Positions 7,743 to 16,358 of a DNA stretch of 64,000 bases are shown here, piece by piece. Both the position numbers and the translations under genes were made by a program. Numbering within the stretch: position 1 is the stretch's first letter; each line of letters opens with the position of its first letter. The notes under the pieces are model-generated. The model had not been told where the DNA came from, did no database searches, and worked only from the letters and a program-made list of their open reading frames with translations. Source of the stretch: Akkermansiaceae bacterium UBA6138 (GTDB lineage: Bacteria > Verrucomicrobiota > Verrucomicrobiia > Verrucomicrobiales > DEV007); the NCBI GenBank assembly GCA_002422425.1, contig DIVG01000073.1, positions 197,167 to 261,166 on the forward strand. The letters are read 5' to 3'.

Positions 7743-9108
7743 AAAAACCGGCCGCCCCCGGAGTCCTCGGGAAAGGGATCACATCCCTGATGTTCGCGAC
7801 GCCAGTCACGAACATCAGAAGACGCTCAAAACCGAGTCCGAATCCTGCATGCGGCACGGTGCCGTAGCGGCGCAGGTCGATATACCAGTCATAGTGCGAC
7901 TCGTCGAGCCCGTGCCCGGCGAGATTGGACCGCAGAACCTCAAGGCGCTCCTCGCGCTGGCTGCCGCCCACGATCTCACCAATACCCGGCACGAGAAGGT
8001 CCATTGCCGCGACCGTCGCGCCGTCGTCGTTTTTCCGCATGTAGAAAGGCTTGATCTCTTTCGGGTAATTATAGACCGTCGTCGGGCAGCGGAAATATTT
8101 CTCGGTCAGGTAGCGCTCGTGTTCGGACTGCAGATTGAGCCCATACTCAACCGGGTAGGCAAACTTCTCCCCGCTTCTTTTCAGTAATTCAACTGCCCCG
8201 GTGTAGGTGACCCGCTCGAAAGGACGGTCACGCACGGACTGGAGGCGCTCGATTAGCCCCTTATCGACGAACTGATTGAAAAAGTCGAGATCCGCCGCGC
8301 AGGACTCAAGCGCGTCCGAGACGAGATATTTGATCATCGCCTCAGCCATGTCCATATCGGCGGAAAGATCGCAAAACGCCATCTCGGGTTCGACCATCCA
8401 GAACTCGGACGCATGCCGCGAGGTATGTGAATTCTCGGCACGGAAAGTGGGACCGAAAGTGTAAATGTCGGACAGGGCACAGGCAAAGGTCTCACCTTCG
8501 AGTTGCCCGCTCACAGTGAGGTAAGTCGGCTTCCCGAAAAACTCCCCGCCGCCCGTGTTCATGACCTCGCCATCCATTGTCACGACCCGAAACATCTCCC
8601 CCGCCCCCTCGCAATCCGACGCTGTAATAATGGGGGTATGAACGTAAACAAAGCCTCGCTCCTGAAAAAACCGGTGGATCGCGTAAGCCATTCGGCTGCG
8701 CACCCGGAAGACGGCGCCGAAGAGGTTTGAGCGCGGCCGGAGATGGGCGATCGAGCGCATAAATTCCATCGAGTGCCCTTTTTTCTGCAGCGGATAATCC
8801 TCTGCGGCCGCGCCGAGCAGCTCAATCTTCGATGCCTGCAATTCCCAGCGCTGACCCTGTCCTCGGGAGGGAACGATCACTCCCTCGACCTTGACCGAGG
8901 CTCCGGTCCGGGCAGGGATAACGCCCTCGTCATACCCCGGGATTCCGGCATCCGCGACGACCTGAAGGTTCGCGAGGCAACTCCCGTCGTTTATCTCAAG
9001 GAAAGCAAAAGCCTTCGAATCACGCTTCGTTCGCACCCATCCCATCACTGTAACCGCACCAGGTGAGACTTCTTTTCCCAGGATCTCAACGACTCGTGTT
9101 CTGAACAT
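7741..9108 (-). CDS. asnS: Asparaginyl-tRNA synthetase
   Basis: 455-residue class IIb synthetase that charges tRNA-Asn with asparagine in the cytoplasm. An N-terminal OB-fold anticodon-binding domain (VTVMGWVRTKRDSKAFAFL) is followed by the catalytic core. Motif 2 reads FRAENSHTSRHASEFWMVE, the AsnRS-type form, and motif 3 reads GFGLGFERLLMF. Length fits bacterial AsnRS. The ATG at 9108 gives the canonical start; an upstream in-frame TTG at 9141 is really part of the promoter. Having AsnRS implies direct charging of tRNA-Asn rather than sole dependence on transamidation. Confidence 0.96.
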   Translation of the reverse strand: MFRTRVVEILGKEVSPGAVTVMGWVRTKRDSKAFAFLEINDGSCLANLQVVADAGIPGYDEGVIPARTGASVKVEGVIVPSRGQGQRWELQASKIELLGAAAEDYPLQKKGHSMEFMRSIAHLRPRSNLFGAVFRVRSRMAYAIHRFFQERGFVYVHTPIITASDCEGAGEMFRVVTMDGEVMNTGGGEFFGKPTYLTVSGQLEGETFACALSDIYTFGPTFRAENSHTSRHASEFWMVEPEMAFCDLSADMDMAEAMIKYLVSDALESCAADLDFFNQFVDKGLIERLQSVRDRPFERVTYTGAVELLKRSGEKFAYPVEYGLNLQSEHERYLTEKYFRCPTTVYNYPKEIKPFYMRKNDDGATVAAMDLLVPGIGEIVGGSQREERLEVLRSNLAGHGLDESHYDWYIDLRRYGTVPHAGFGLGFERLLMFVTGVANIRDVIPFPRTPGAAGF

Positions 9109-9113
9109 AACGC

Positions 9114-9141
9114 AGTATCGAAAGACCTCGCCAAATTTCAA
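9114..9141 (-). promoter_or_regulatory. Candidate asnS promoter (near-leaderless)
   Basis: Reverse strand: TTGAAA (9141-9136), 16-base spacer, GATACT (9119-9114), then five bases to the asnS ATG. The -35 box matches five of six consensus bases and the -10 box four. The geometry matches the other leaderless-type promoters in this window. Confidence 0.4.
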
Positions 9142-9204
9142 CCGGATAAAGAACGGCGACCGAGGACCCGATCGGTCGCCCCTTCCGCTTCCCGCTGCGG
9201 CAAT

Positions 9205-12066
9205 TTACTCCGTCGCGCCAACGTTCTCCAGAACATAGCGGAAACCGTAGTAGCCCTCTCTTGAGGAGGCAGGCACAGGGTTGCGGTAAGCTGTCGCAAG
9301 GACTTCGCGCTCAGCTGAGTTCCACCCTCCTCCCCTCACCACCTGGAGACCGTCATTGCCGTCGGTGTAGGGATCCAGAACCCACTCCCACACGTTTCCG
9401 GCAAGATCATAAAACCCGGACGGCGAGGCCGTAAAGCTGCCGACCGGAGCCGTCGTATCAAAGCCGTCGGTATACCCTTCAACGATGTTCGTCCCAAAAT
9501 ACGCCGTCGCGGAGATGTCGGCAAAATTCCCCGCTCCGGCCGGGGGAGGCCACTCGGGGCCCCATGGAAACGCGGTGCCGCTGGTCGAGTTTCGCTGCTC
9601 CGGCGTCGCACCGCTCTCACCGCGAAGTCCCGCAAAACGACTCCATTCGAGATCGGTAGGGAGCCGATAACGCTGCCAGGGGCGGATGAGATGAAGGGCG
9701 CGCTCCCGTCGGGTAAGCCATTCACAAAAACCTACCGCCTCGGCGTAGCCGACTCCATAGGCAGGGTAATCAGATCCCGGGGGAGCCGCGAGAACCGGCT
9801 CGGTGACGACCCCCTCGTCAGTGAGAAACTCAAGGTAGGCCCGCGACGGAGTCTCGGTCGAGGCAACGAGAAGATTCTCAAAAGGAACCAGGCCCATCCC
9901 CTGACTATTCGCCCAGGGTTGCCCAAAGACGACTGATGCATCGCGCTCCAGGGGCTGGACAAGATCAAGAGTTTTATTCACAAGCGTTTCATTAATATCG
10001 CCCCTCGCCGACGTCACTCTGTAGCCGGGCAGGTAAAGCTGCAGCTCAAAAATCCCGAAACGGATCTCGTTGAGCACGATAGGCGTCTTACCGAGATCGG
10101 TGTCACCGTCAAAAACGCGGGCACCGCTCGGCTCCGAATTCAAAAGCAGCATACCGAAATCGCTCTCAATCGAGCAGAAAAAGGAATTGCGACGGGTTTC
10201 CCCCGGCTGGCGCCGGGGATAATAATATCGCTTCGGCCCGAGGTAGCCGGCAGCCCTGTCCTTCTCCGTCATCCAGTCGCAGAACTTCCAGATGGCAGAA
10301 TCCTCGGGAACCTGCGCGATCCCGTTCACCCCGCCGCGGGGAATTTGCAGTCCAGTCTCGGACAGAAAAAGATCAAAGATATCCAGCTCGATCTCCGAGA
10401 GAGAGACAAAGGTGCCGTCAACGGCGGGGGTAAACTCCAGCCCGAGAGAATTCACCCAGGGACTTCCCGCGACAGGACTGCGGTCCGGGAGCATCTCAAC
10501 CTCGATGACACTGGTCTTTCCCTCGACAATCTCCCCGCGATAAAGAACCTCGTGAAACCCCTCACGCCGGAGGGTTAATTCGATTGGGCCGATCGGGAAC
10601 TCAAGGAGACGGGTCTCGGTCATCCCGATCTCTCGCCCCTGATACGTCACGGTCGCGCCACTGGGACGGCTCATGATCTTGACCCGGGCGATTGGTTGCT
10701 CAAGAGGATCGGCAATTAGAGCCGGTTTTTCCCGGTCGGACCCGATCATCGTCGTCTTCAGGCCATCCCCCTCCTCCCCCTTCGTTTTCACTTCGACGAC
10801 CTCATCACGGATAACAACCTCGCCCGCCGCAGCACTCATGTCCCCGGAAGGCTCAACAAACGAAAAAACCCGCTCTTTTCCCTTGGAACCAGGATCGCCC
10901 GCCATCCCCTTGACAGGTTCCAGGATCACCCCCCCGACCGGCTCCACCAGCGCAAGGGGATCGATCGCGGGCCGCAGAACCTGCCCTGCTGTTTTGACGC
11001 CGCGGCCCGGATCAGACGAGACCGCTCCATTGCTCCCGCTTTCCGCAAGCTCAGTTCCATGCTTGCCGACAAAGGACTGATTGTCCTGCCAGAGCCAGTA
11101 AAAGCCGAATCCTGCCGTCGCGAGAAGCAGCAGCGTCGCAAAAGCACCGATCAGGAGAAAAGGCGATCTTTTGCGCCTCCCGGATGTTGCCGGATCGAGA
11201 TCGCCGCAAACCGACTGCAATGCCCGGGCAAGGGAATGGGCCGACTCGAAACGCTTTCGTGGATCGGGCGAACCGGCGCGGCAAATGACCCCGTTAAGCG
11301 CGCGCCACTCATCCCGGTTCACCGTCGGGGGAATCTCAAGATTGGTCGGGAGTTCGGGAAAGTCGAGGCGGCATTTTCCCGTGTGCATCTCATAGAGCAC
11401 CATCGCGAGAGAGTAGAGATCCGCCGAACTCGTCCCGGGCCCCTCAGGCGGAACGTAGCCCTCCGTCCCGACGAACGTGCGCTGCCCCGTGGCGGCGACA
11501 AGACCGACGTCGGCAAGTTTGGGCTGGCCTTTGACGTAAATGATGTTTGAAGGCTTCACATCCCGGTGGGTGAGGCCGGCATGATGAAGATGCCCCAGGG
11601 CCCCGGCCATGGACATTCCCAGATCAACGCACTCCCTGACGGAGTGTGCCGACTTGCGGCGGAGGTCCGAGGAGAGAGTTCGCGGCCGATAAGAATCCAC
11701 ATCCACCTCCTCGTGACCGCCGCCCTCATCGTCGGCAAGCTCCATCACATAATAATAAAAGCCCTCTTCACGGCTGCGTCCGACATGAAGGACATCGACA
11801 AGCCAGGGATGGTCCTGCGATACTTTTTCATACTTCTGAATGCCTTCAAATTCGCGCTCAAAAGTCCTCTCAAACTCAAAATCCTCCCGCCGCACGACTT
11901 TTACCGCCCGGTACATTCCGGTGACGGAACGGGCAAGGTAGACCTCACCGTAGGAACCTCCGCCAATGCGACCGAGGAGCTCAAAATTGGGAATAAGGGG
12001 GATGTCGGATGACTCTGCGATACAGGACTCTAAACGAAGGAGACTCCCTTTTCCATAGATGATCAC
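9205..12066 (-). CDS. Membrane Ser/Thr protein kinase with PEGA and formylglycine-enzyme-like domains
   Basis: 953 residues. The cytoplasmic Hanks-type kinase (about 28-285) has the glycine loop GGGSYGEVYLA, Lys56 in RAVKVV, the catalytic loop HRDVKPSN (167-174) and DVG (186-188) in place of DFG, so it looks catalytically competent. One membrane helix (about 302-325) follows. Outside the membrane are PEGA repeats near 461-528 and 639-707, a partial FGE-sulfatase-like segment between them, and a full FGE/SUMF1-type domain near 712-950 (ending RGGGWNSAEREVLATAYRN and YYGFRYV). In receptor-like proteins such FGE domains are usually binding modules. Start is GTG at 12066, ten bases after the upstream gene's stop, so the two are probably co-expressed. 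Confidence 0.9.
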   Translation of the reverse strand: MIIYGKGSLLRLESCIAESSDIPLIPNFELLGRIGGGSYGEVYLARSVTGMYRAVKVVRREDFEFERTFEREFEGIQKYEKVSQDHPWLVDVLHVGRSREEGFYYYVMELADDEGGGHEEVDVDSYRPRTLSSDLRRKSAHSVRECVDLGMSMAGALGHLHHAGLTHRDVKPSNIIYVKGQPKLADVGLVAATGQRTFVGTEGYVPPEGPGTSSADLYSLAMVLYEMHTGKCRLDFPELPTNLEIPPTVNRDEWRALNGVICRAGSPDPRKRFESAHSLARALQSVCGDLDPATSGRRKRSPFLLIGAFATLLLLATAGFGFYWLWQDNQSFVGKHGTELAESGSNGAVSSDPGRGVKTAGQVLRPAIDPLALVEPVGGVILEPVKGMAGDPGSKGKERVFSFVEPSGDMSAAAGEVVIRDEVVEVKTKGEEGDGLKTTMIGSDREKPALIADPLEQPIARVKIMSRPSGATVTYQGREIGMTETRLLEFPIGPIELTLRREGFHEVLYRGEIVEGKTSVIEVEMLPDRSPVAGSPWVNSLGLEFTPAVDGTFVSLSEIELDIFDLFLSETGLQIPRGGVNGIAQVPEDSAIWKFCDWMTEKDRAAGYLGPKRYYYPRRQPGETRRNSFFCSIESDFGMLLLNSEPSGARVFDGDTDLGKTPIVLNEIRFGIFELQLYLPGYRVTSARGDINETLVNKTLDLVQPLERDASVVFGQPWANSQGMGLVPFENLLVASTETPSRAYLEFLTDEGVVTEPVLAAPPGSDYPAYGVGYAEAVGFCEWLTRRERALHLIRPWQRYRLPTDLEWSRFAGLRGESGATPEQRNSTSGTAFPWGPEWPPPAGAGNFADISATAYFGTNIVEGYTDGFDTTAPVGSFTASPSGFYDLAGNVWEWVLDPYTDGNDGLQVVRGGGWNSAEREVLATAYRNPVPASSREGYYGFRYVLENVGATE

Positions 12067-12075
12067 CCCGAGACC

Positions 12076-13824
12076 CTACCTTTTAAGATCCCCGCCGGCT
12101 TCCTCAAGGAGATGATCGAGTTTCCCGAGAACGGGTAATTCCTCATGGATAACGATCTCAAAGACGGTGTCCGAAGGGATCTCAAGCCCTCCCCAGCCAG
12201 CCGCCTGAAGCTGCTCAGATTCGGGCGCGATCCCGTTGGCGCGGTGTCCGAAACCCCAACCCCCGTAGGTGAAACGGGTCTCGACATCGTTAGGGCAGGA
12301 CCCGGAGAAAATCCCGAGATGTCTCGCCCCGTAAAAAAGTTCGTTTGTCCCGTTAAAACCGGACGGATCACTCATTTGATCGCTGAGAAGACCGGCGCTC
12401 TTTATCGGGGCAAAGACGCGCTCCCTCGTGTCGAGGCGCCGTATCGAGATCCACTGCGCCCAGGCGGGGAAATCCTTGATCGCCCGAGCTCGCCGACTGG
12501 CACCGCGGTAGATCTCTTTTCCCCACATCTCGGCATCATTTGAACAAAAAAGAATGAGGGAGCGATTCCTGTCAGGATCGTTCTCCGGGATCTCCTCTTC
12601 GATTCCTTCAGAAGCAGCCGGCGCGCTCACGGAGTCCACCGTGGTGAGATCGTGAAAACCCTTACCACTCCGAAATGGTGTCCCGGCAAAATCAACCGGA
12701 TCCCGAAAATCGTCGTCAGGCGGGAGCGGAGCGGGTATCCGGACAGGTTCGGCAGGTTCGGCAGATTCGACAGGTTCGGCAGGTTCGGCAGGTTCGCTGA
12801 AGGAAATACCAGTGAGCGCCGGAGTCGCCAGCTCTTTCACGGCGGCGGAAAACCCCTCGCTCTGATCGGTCGGATTTTCCAGTTTGACCGAACCCGCCGA
12901 TGTGGCGGAGGCCTCATCCGCATCGGCCGGTGAAAGGGCGGGGTCCGCCGCCATTGGAATCTCAAGGGCCGCCATCACTTCACTGACGGCACCGGCTAGA
13001 TCGATCACTCCCGCGCCCGAGAGAGAGAGAGTCACAGCCCCGTCGATGAGGAGAATATCACGGACCGCCTCGATTTCCGGAGTTCGGATCATGGTAAGCA
13101 ATTCCCGGATCTGGCGGTCGGTCTCGTCACCGGAAGTGGCCCAACCCTGGGGGAGAGATAAAATCTCACCTTTGATCTCCCGGAGATCGCGGCGAAGGCC
13201 CTCTCCCGACTTCACCGGGTCCAATCGACCGGCTGCGACTTCGCCTTCGAGATGGAGAATGCGATCGCCAATCGCGCGAAGCTGATCCCGCGCTTTTTCG
13301 AGCGTGGCGTGACGCAGTTCGGCCATCGCGACCGAAGCCTTCACCGCCTCGCTTTCGCGACCGCCTTCGACATTGATCGACCCGAGCCTGTCACGCACCG
13401 CGAGCATGCGTGACAAATCCGCACCGGTCTTTTGCCTCGCCTCGCGAACCCTCTCGGCCAGCACAAAAAACCACAGTGCCGCGTTCATGCTCTCCGGCGA
13501 GACCCGGCCCGCCGGAGAAGCGGCGAACTCGTCGAGCCGTGCCTGCTTCTCGACCTGCTGCCGCTCGATGAGAACAAGTTTTTCATGGCGCCAGCGCAAC
13601 TCCTCCAGCCCCGCCACCGGCCGGATGAGGGGCTCGGAGACAGGTCCGCGGCCCCGCACCAGCCAGCCGACGATGAGTCCAAAAATCCCTGCAAGCAGAA
13701 TGGCGATCGAAACCGGCTTGGAGAGCACCTCCACCATTTCGGGCCACGATTCCAGCACCGTCACCGCCGGAGAGGCACCGCCGGAAGCCCCCGGAGGGGG
13801 AAATATGGAAAAGCAGAAAAGCAT
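12076..13824 (-). CDS. Uncharacterised membrane protein, probable partner of the kinase
   Basis: 582 residues, not recognised. A hydrophobic N-terminus is followed by one clear membrane helix (SIAILLAGIFGLIVGWLV) and a charged basic stop. A long helical, probably coiled-coil region rich in Glu/Arg/Leu spans the middle. Then comes a Pro/Glu-rich linker with EPAEPAEP-type repeats, and a C-terminal domain of about 170 residues starting near SLILFCSNDAEMWG with many aromatic and glycine residues (RFTYGGWGFGHRANG). The ATG at 13824 is preferred over an in-frame TTG at 13866; neither has a good ribosome site. It lies immediately upstream of the kinase gene (9-bp gap), so it may be a substrate, scaffold or sensor partner. 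That is inference from position. Confidence 0.7.
   Translation of the reverse strand: MLFCFSIFPPPGASGGASPAVTVLESWPEMVEVLSKPVSIAILLAGIFGLIVGWLVRGRGPVSEPLIRPVAGLEELRWRHEKLVLIERQQVEKQARLDEFAASPAGRVSPESMNAALWFFVLAERVREARQKTGADLSRMLAVRDRLGSINVEGGRESEAVKASVAMAELRHATLEKARDQLRAIGDRILHLEGEVAAGRLDPVKSGEGLRRDLREIKGEILSLPQGWATSGDETDRQIRELLTMIRTPEIEAVRDILLIDGAVTLSLSGAGVIDLAGAVSEVMAALEIPMAADPALSPADADEASATSAGSVKLENPTDQSEGFSAAVKELATPALTGISFSEPAEPAEPVESAEPAEPVRIPAPLPPDDDFRDPVDFAGTPFRSGKGFHDLTTVDSVSAPAASEGIEEEIPENDPDRNRSLILFCSNDAEMWGKEIYRGASRRARAIKDFPAWAQWISIRRLDTRERVFAPIKSAGLLSDQMSDPSGFNGTNELFYGARHLGIFSGSCPNDVETRFTYGGWGFGHRANGIAPESEQLQAAGWGGLEIPSDTVFEIVIHEELPVLGKLDHLLEEAGGDLKR
12746..12799. repeat. Six tandem copies of a 9-bp unit inside a coding region
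   Basis: The unit GGTTCGGCA occurs six times in a row (third and last copies diverged). Read on the reverse strand it encodes the EPA/EPV/ESA triplets of the Pro-Glu linker in the kinase partner. The frame is kept because the unit is three codons. Such arrays can change copy number by slippage and so vary linker length between strains. Confidence 0.9.
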
Positions 13825-13903
13825 AAAGAGAGGAGAATTCAGGAAATCAGGGATACTTTCAGGCAACTAAGCCAAAGAACCAAGTCAATATTTCCAAAAT
13901 CCA

Positions 13904-13973
13904 GGGCCGCGAGTCCCCGTTAAAGCGGGATCTTTCAGTAATTCCCTCTGGAAGAGGCCTCGGCTCGCGGCTT
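13904..13973. ncRNA. Candidate structured RNA element: closing stem with two internal hairpins
   Basis: A perfect 8-bp inverted repeat (GCCGCGAG 13906-13913 with CTCGCGGC 13964-13971), extended by two G-U pairs on the top strand, closes a ~50-base interior. Inside are two independent hairpins: CCCG/CGGG (13916-13919 with 13926-13929) and CCTCT/AGAGG around GGA (13945-13957). Together they would fold as a three-way junction. The element lies between divergent genes, 52 bases before the rightward start at 14025, and is not followed by a T-run. The coding strand cannot be told from sequence alone. It matches no riboswitch class I can name; it could be a leader element, a small RNA or a structured repeat. 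Confidence 0.45.
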
Positions 13974-14024
13974 GAATATTTCCCTCCTTCTACCGCAACT
14001 TCGGGATTGTCGCAACGGTTCCAA

Positions 14025-15065
14025 ATGCCTACGATCCGTCAAAAGATGAAAGCCCCTTCTTATTTCGCCATCATAGCCTGCCTCAGCCTGACGGCTGCGA
14101 ACGGTCAGTCACTCACACCCGAACAGATCGTCTCGCTGAAAAGCCGCCTCGAGGCACTTAAAGAGAATCTCAACAGCCACATCACTTCACGAAACACTTC
14201 GGCGGGCCAGTCATTCCTCAACGCCGCAGGAGACCCCCGGGCCGCCATCGAGCTTTACCTCAACTGCGTCAAGATGGTGGAATACGACCGCACAGGCCGC
14301 CCGGAATCGGATTTTCGCGCCTGGAAAGACAATCAAGCTAAAAACCTCGGCGACCCGAAATTTGTTGAGTCTCTTCAACATCAACTTCGCTACCTCGCCC
14401 TCAGCTGCCAGGCCGCCGAAACAAGCGACAAGGCGGCGATTTTCAGCCCTCTGATGACCCATCTGGACAACCTCAGCCGCCTTACGGAAATGCCCTCCGG
14501 GGGAATCACCCAGTCGGTCGCGAATTCTGTTTTCGCCAAGGCCTACTATCTGGAAAACCTCCTCGGTAAAAACGAAAACTGGGAGCCCGTTCCTATTAAT
14601 ATCGCGGGAATTTACAGCCGCACCATCCTGCCCTACCTAAGAAATGAAAATCCCTCCGCTCTCATGAATGCCTGGGACAAACGGATTGAGCAGCAAACCC
14701 GCCTCGTCATGACGCTCGAAGCGAAGAAGCAGGAAGAACTTCGCGGGCTCAACCGCGATGAAGAACGCCGGACCAGAAACGCCCAGGTCAACCAGGGAGG
14801 CCCGCTCAGAGACCACAGCAGGGAAGAATTCACCACGCGCACCCTGCCTCAGATGCAGTGGGGAAAACTCAAGGACATGTTCCTCTATGTCGATCAGGTC
14901 AACGGAGCAAAAATGATGCTCGATTTCGTCGAAGCGAATCTGAAGACGCCGCTCGGCGAAGAGTTTTACGCCGAGTTCGAGAGCCTCATCGAAAACGCCC
15001 AGGGCGTCGGCTCGACCCGCCTCCCCGCCACACCCGACGAAAACCAGGCCACAACGGCTCAGTGA
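14025..15065 (+). CDS. Secreted protein of unknown function
   Basis: 346 residues with an N-terminal signal peptide (KAPSYFAIIACLSLTAANG) likely cleaved before QSLTPEQ. The rest is soluble, mainly helical, and rich in charged residues and Gln/Asn. No motif was recognised. Two in-frame ATGs (14025 and 14046) both give a workable signal sequence, and neither has a clear ribosome site; the second gives the shorter, more classical n-region. The C-terminus (TRLPATPDENQATTAQ) looks unstructured. The gene is 12 bp before the two-domain redoxin gene and presumably co-transcribed, so both products likely act outside the cytoplasmic membrane. Confidence 0.7.
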   Translation: MPTIRQKMKAPSYFAIIACLSLTAANGQSLTPEQIVSLKSRLEALKENLNSHITSRNTSAGQSFLNAAGDPRAAIELYLNCVKMVEYDRTGRPESDFRAWKDNQAKNLGDPKFVESLQHQLRYLALSCQAAETSDKAAIFSPLMTHLDNLSRLTEMPSGGITQSVANSVFAKAYYLENLLGKNENWEPVPINIAGIYSRTILPYLRNENPSALMNAWDKRIEQQTRLVMTLEAKKQEELRGLNRDEERRTRNAQVNQGGPLRDHSREEFTTRTLPQMQWGKLKDMFLYVDQVNGAKMMLDFVEANLKTPLGEEFYAEFESLIENAQGVGSTRLPATPDENQATTAQ

Positions 15066-15077
15066 TCCTCCCGTCCA

Positions 15078-16271
15078 ATGAGCCGCCCTTCCTTCTCCCT
15101 GCTGCCTTTAACCATCACCGCCGCCTGTTTTTTTGCCGTCTCCCCGGCGCACGCCGCTCAGGGTGATAATGAAATCAAAATCCTCGCGATCGGTGCTGCC
15201 GCGCCCGACTTTGACCTCCCCGGGGTCGACGGCAAAAATCACCGGCTCGCCGACTACGCCGCCGCCGACGTTCTCGCCGTCGTTTTCCTCTGCAATCACT
15301 GTCCCAGTGCCCAGGGTGCCGAGTCAAGGGTGAAAGCGCTCATCGAGACTTATGCTGACAAAAGCTTCCAGCTCGTCGCGATCTCGCCGAACGACCCGGC
15401 ATCGGTGCGCCTCAACGAACTCGGTTACTCGATCTACGGCGACACCCTCGAGGAGATGAAACTCCACGCCGCCGAATATGCGTTCAACTTCCCCTACCTC
15501 TACGACGGCGGAAACCAGAGCGTCAGCCTCGCCTTCGGCGTCACCGCTACCCCGCAGATCTTCCTCTTCGATAAAGAGCGCAGGCTTTGCTACAGCGGCC
15601 GCATCGACGACTCCCGCCTGGGTAATCCTGACACCATCAAAAAACACGACGCCCGCGAGGCGATCGCAGCCATCCTTGCCGGCACCGCCATCGCCGAACC
15701 GGTCACAAGAGCACACGGATGCTCGACCAAGTGGGCCGCGAAGCGCCACCTTGTCGATGAATACAACGCGAAGTTCGAGGCCAGGCCGGTGACCGTGGAG
15801 AAGATCGATGAAGAAGCCGTCAAAAAACTCGCCGCCAACTCCACCGACAAGCTGCGCCTCGTCAATCTCTGGGCGACGTGGTGCGGCCCCTGCCTCGGCG
15901 AAATGCCGCACCTCGTCGAGATCGGACGCCAGTTCGAGACGCGCGGTTTTGACATGATCACGATCAGCACCGACGCACCCGAAGCGATCGAAAAAGCCGG
16001 GACACTTTTGAAACGTTTCCACGCCGCCATGCCTGACCTCACCGAGGGATCGGTCCTCGAAGAAGGTCGCCGCACGAACAACTACCTCTACCACGGCACT
16101 ACTGACTCCCTCGCCGAGGCGCTCGATCCCGAATGGCAGGGAACGCTGCCTCATACCCTCCTCATCGCACCCGGCGGCAAGGTCCTGCATCGTTTTTCCG
16201 GCGAGATCGATCCCACCGAGTTAAGACGCGTCATCGTGAAGACGCTGGGGCGCTGGTATGCGCCCGGGTAG
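15078..16271 (+). CDS. Exported protein with two tandem thioredoxin-fold domains
   Basis: 397 residues with a clear signal peptide (cleavage near SPAHAA). Domain 1 (about 35-190) is an AhpC/TSA-like redoxin with the cysteine pair CNHCP and the cis-Pro-type segment ATPQIFLFD. Domain 2 (about 240-395) is TlpA/ResA-like with NLWATWCGPC and LPHTLLI. Each domain has its own CxxC, so one could relay electrons to the other or act on exported proteins. A lone Cys in HGCSTKW lies in the linker. Domain 1 type is common in PVC bacteria; the pairing in one chain is less usual. Start ATG at 15078, 12 bp after the previous stop. Confidence 0.88.
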   Translation: MSRPSFSLLPLTITAACFFAVSPAHAAQGDNEIKILAIGAAAPDFDLPGVDGKNHRLADYAAADVLAVVFLCNHCPSAQGAESRVKALIETYADKSFQLVAISPNDPASVRLNELGYSIYGDTLEEMKLHAAEYAFNFPYLYDGGNQSVSLAFGVTATPQIFLFDKERRLCYSGRIDDSRLGNPDTIKKHDAREAIAAILAGTAIAEPVTRAHGCSTKWAAKRHLVDEYNAKFEARPVTVEKIDEEAVKKLAANSTDKLRLVNLWATWCGPCLGEMPHLVEIGRQFETRGFDMITISTDAPEAIEKAGTLLKRFHAAMPDLTEGSVLEEGRRTNNYLYHGTTDSLAEALDPEWQGTLPHTLLIAPGGKVLHRFSGEIDPTELRRVIVKTLGRWYAPG

Positions 16272-16289
16272 AGTGGGAGTCCCAGCCTC

Positions 16290-16332
16290 CGAAACTCTCC
16301 CGAGTTTCGCACCTTTTCGCAAGCGTAGCGAA
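16290..16332. terminator. Two adjacent hairpins between convergent genes
   Basis: CGAAACTC/GAGTTTCG (16290-16309) pairs perfectly around TCCC, and a second stem TTCGC/GCGAA (16316-16332) follows. They sit between the convergent redoxin and oxidoreductase genes. No strong T-run follows, so a terminator role is only likely, not certain. Confidence 0.4.
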
Positions 16333-16358
16333 GGTCGTGAGGCCTTCGAGGCAACGGA

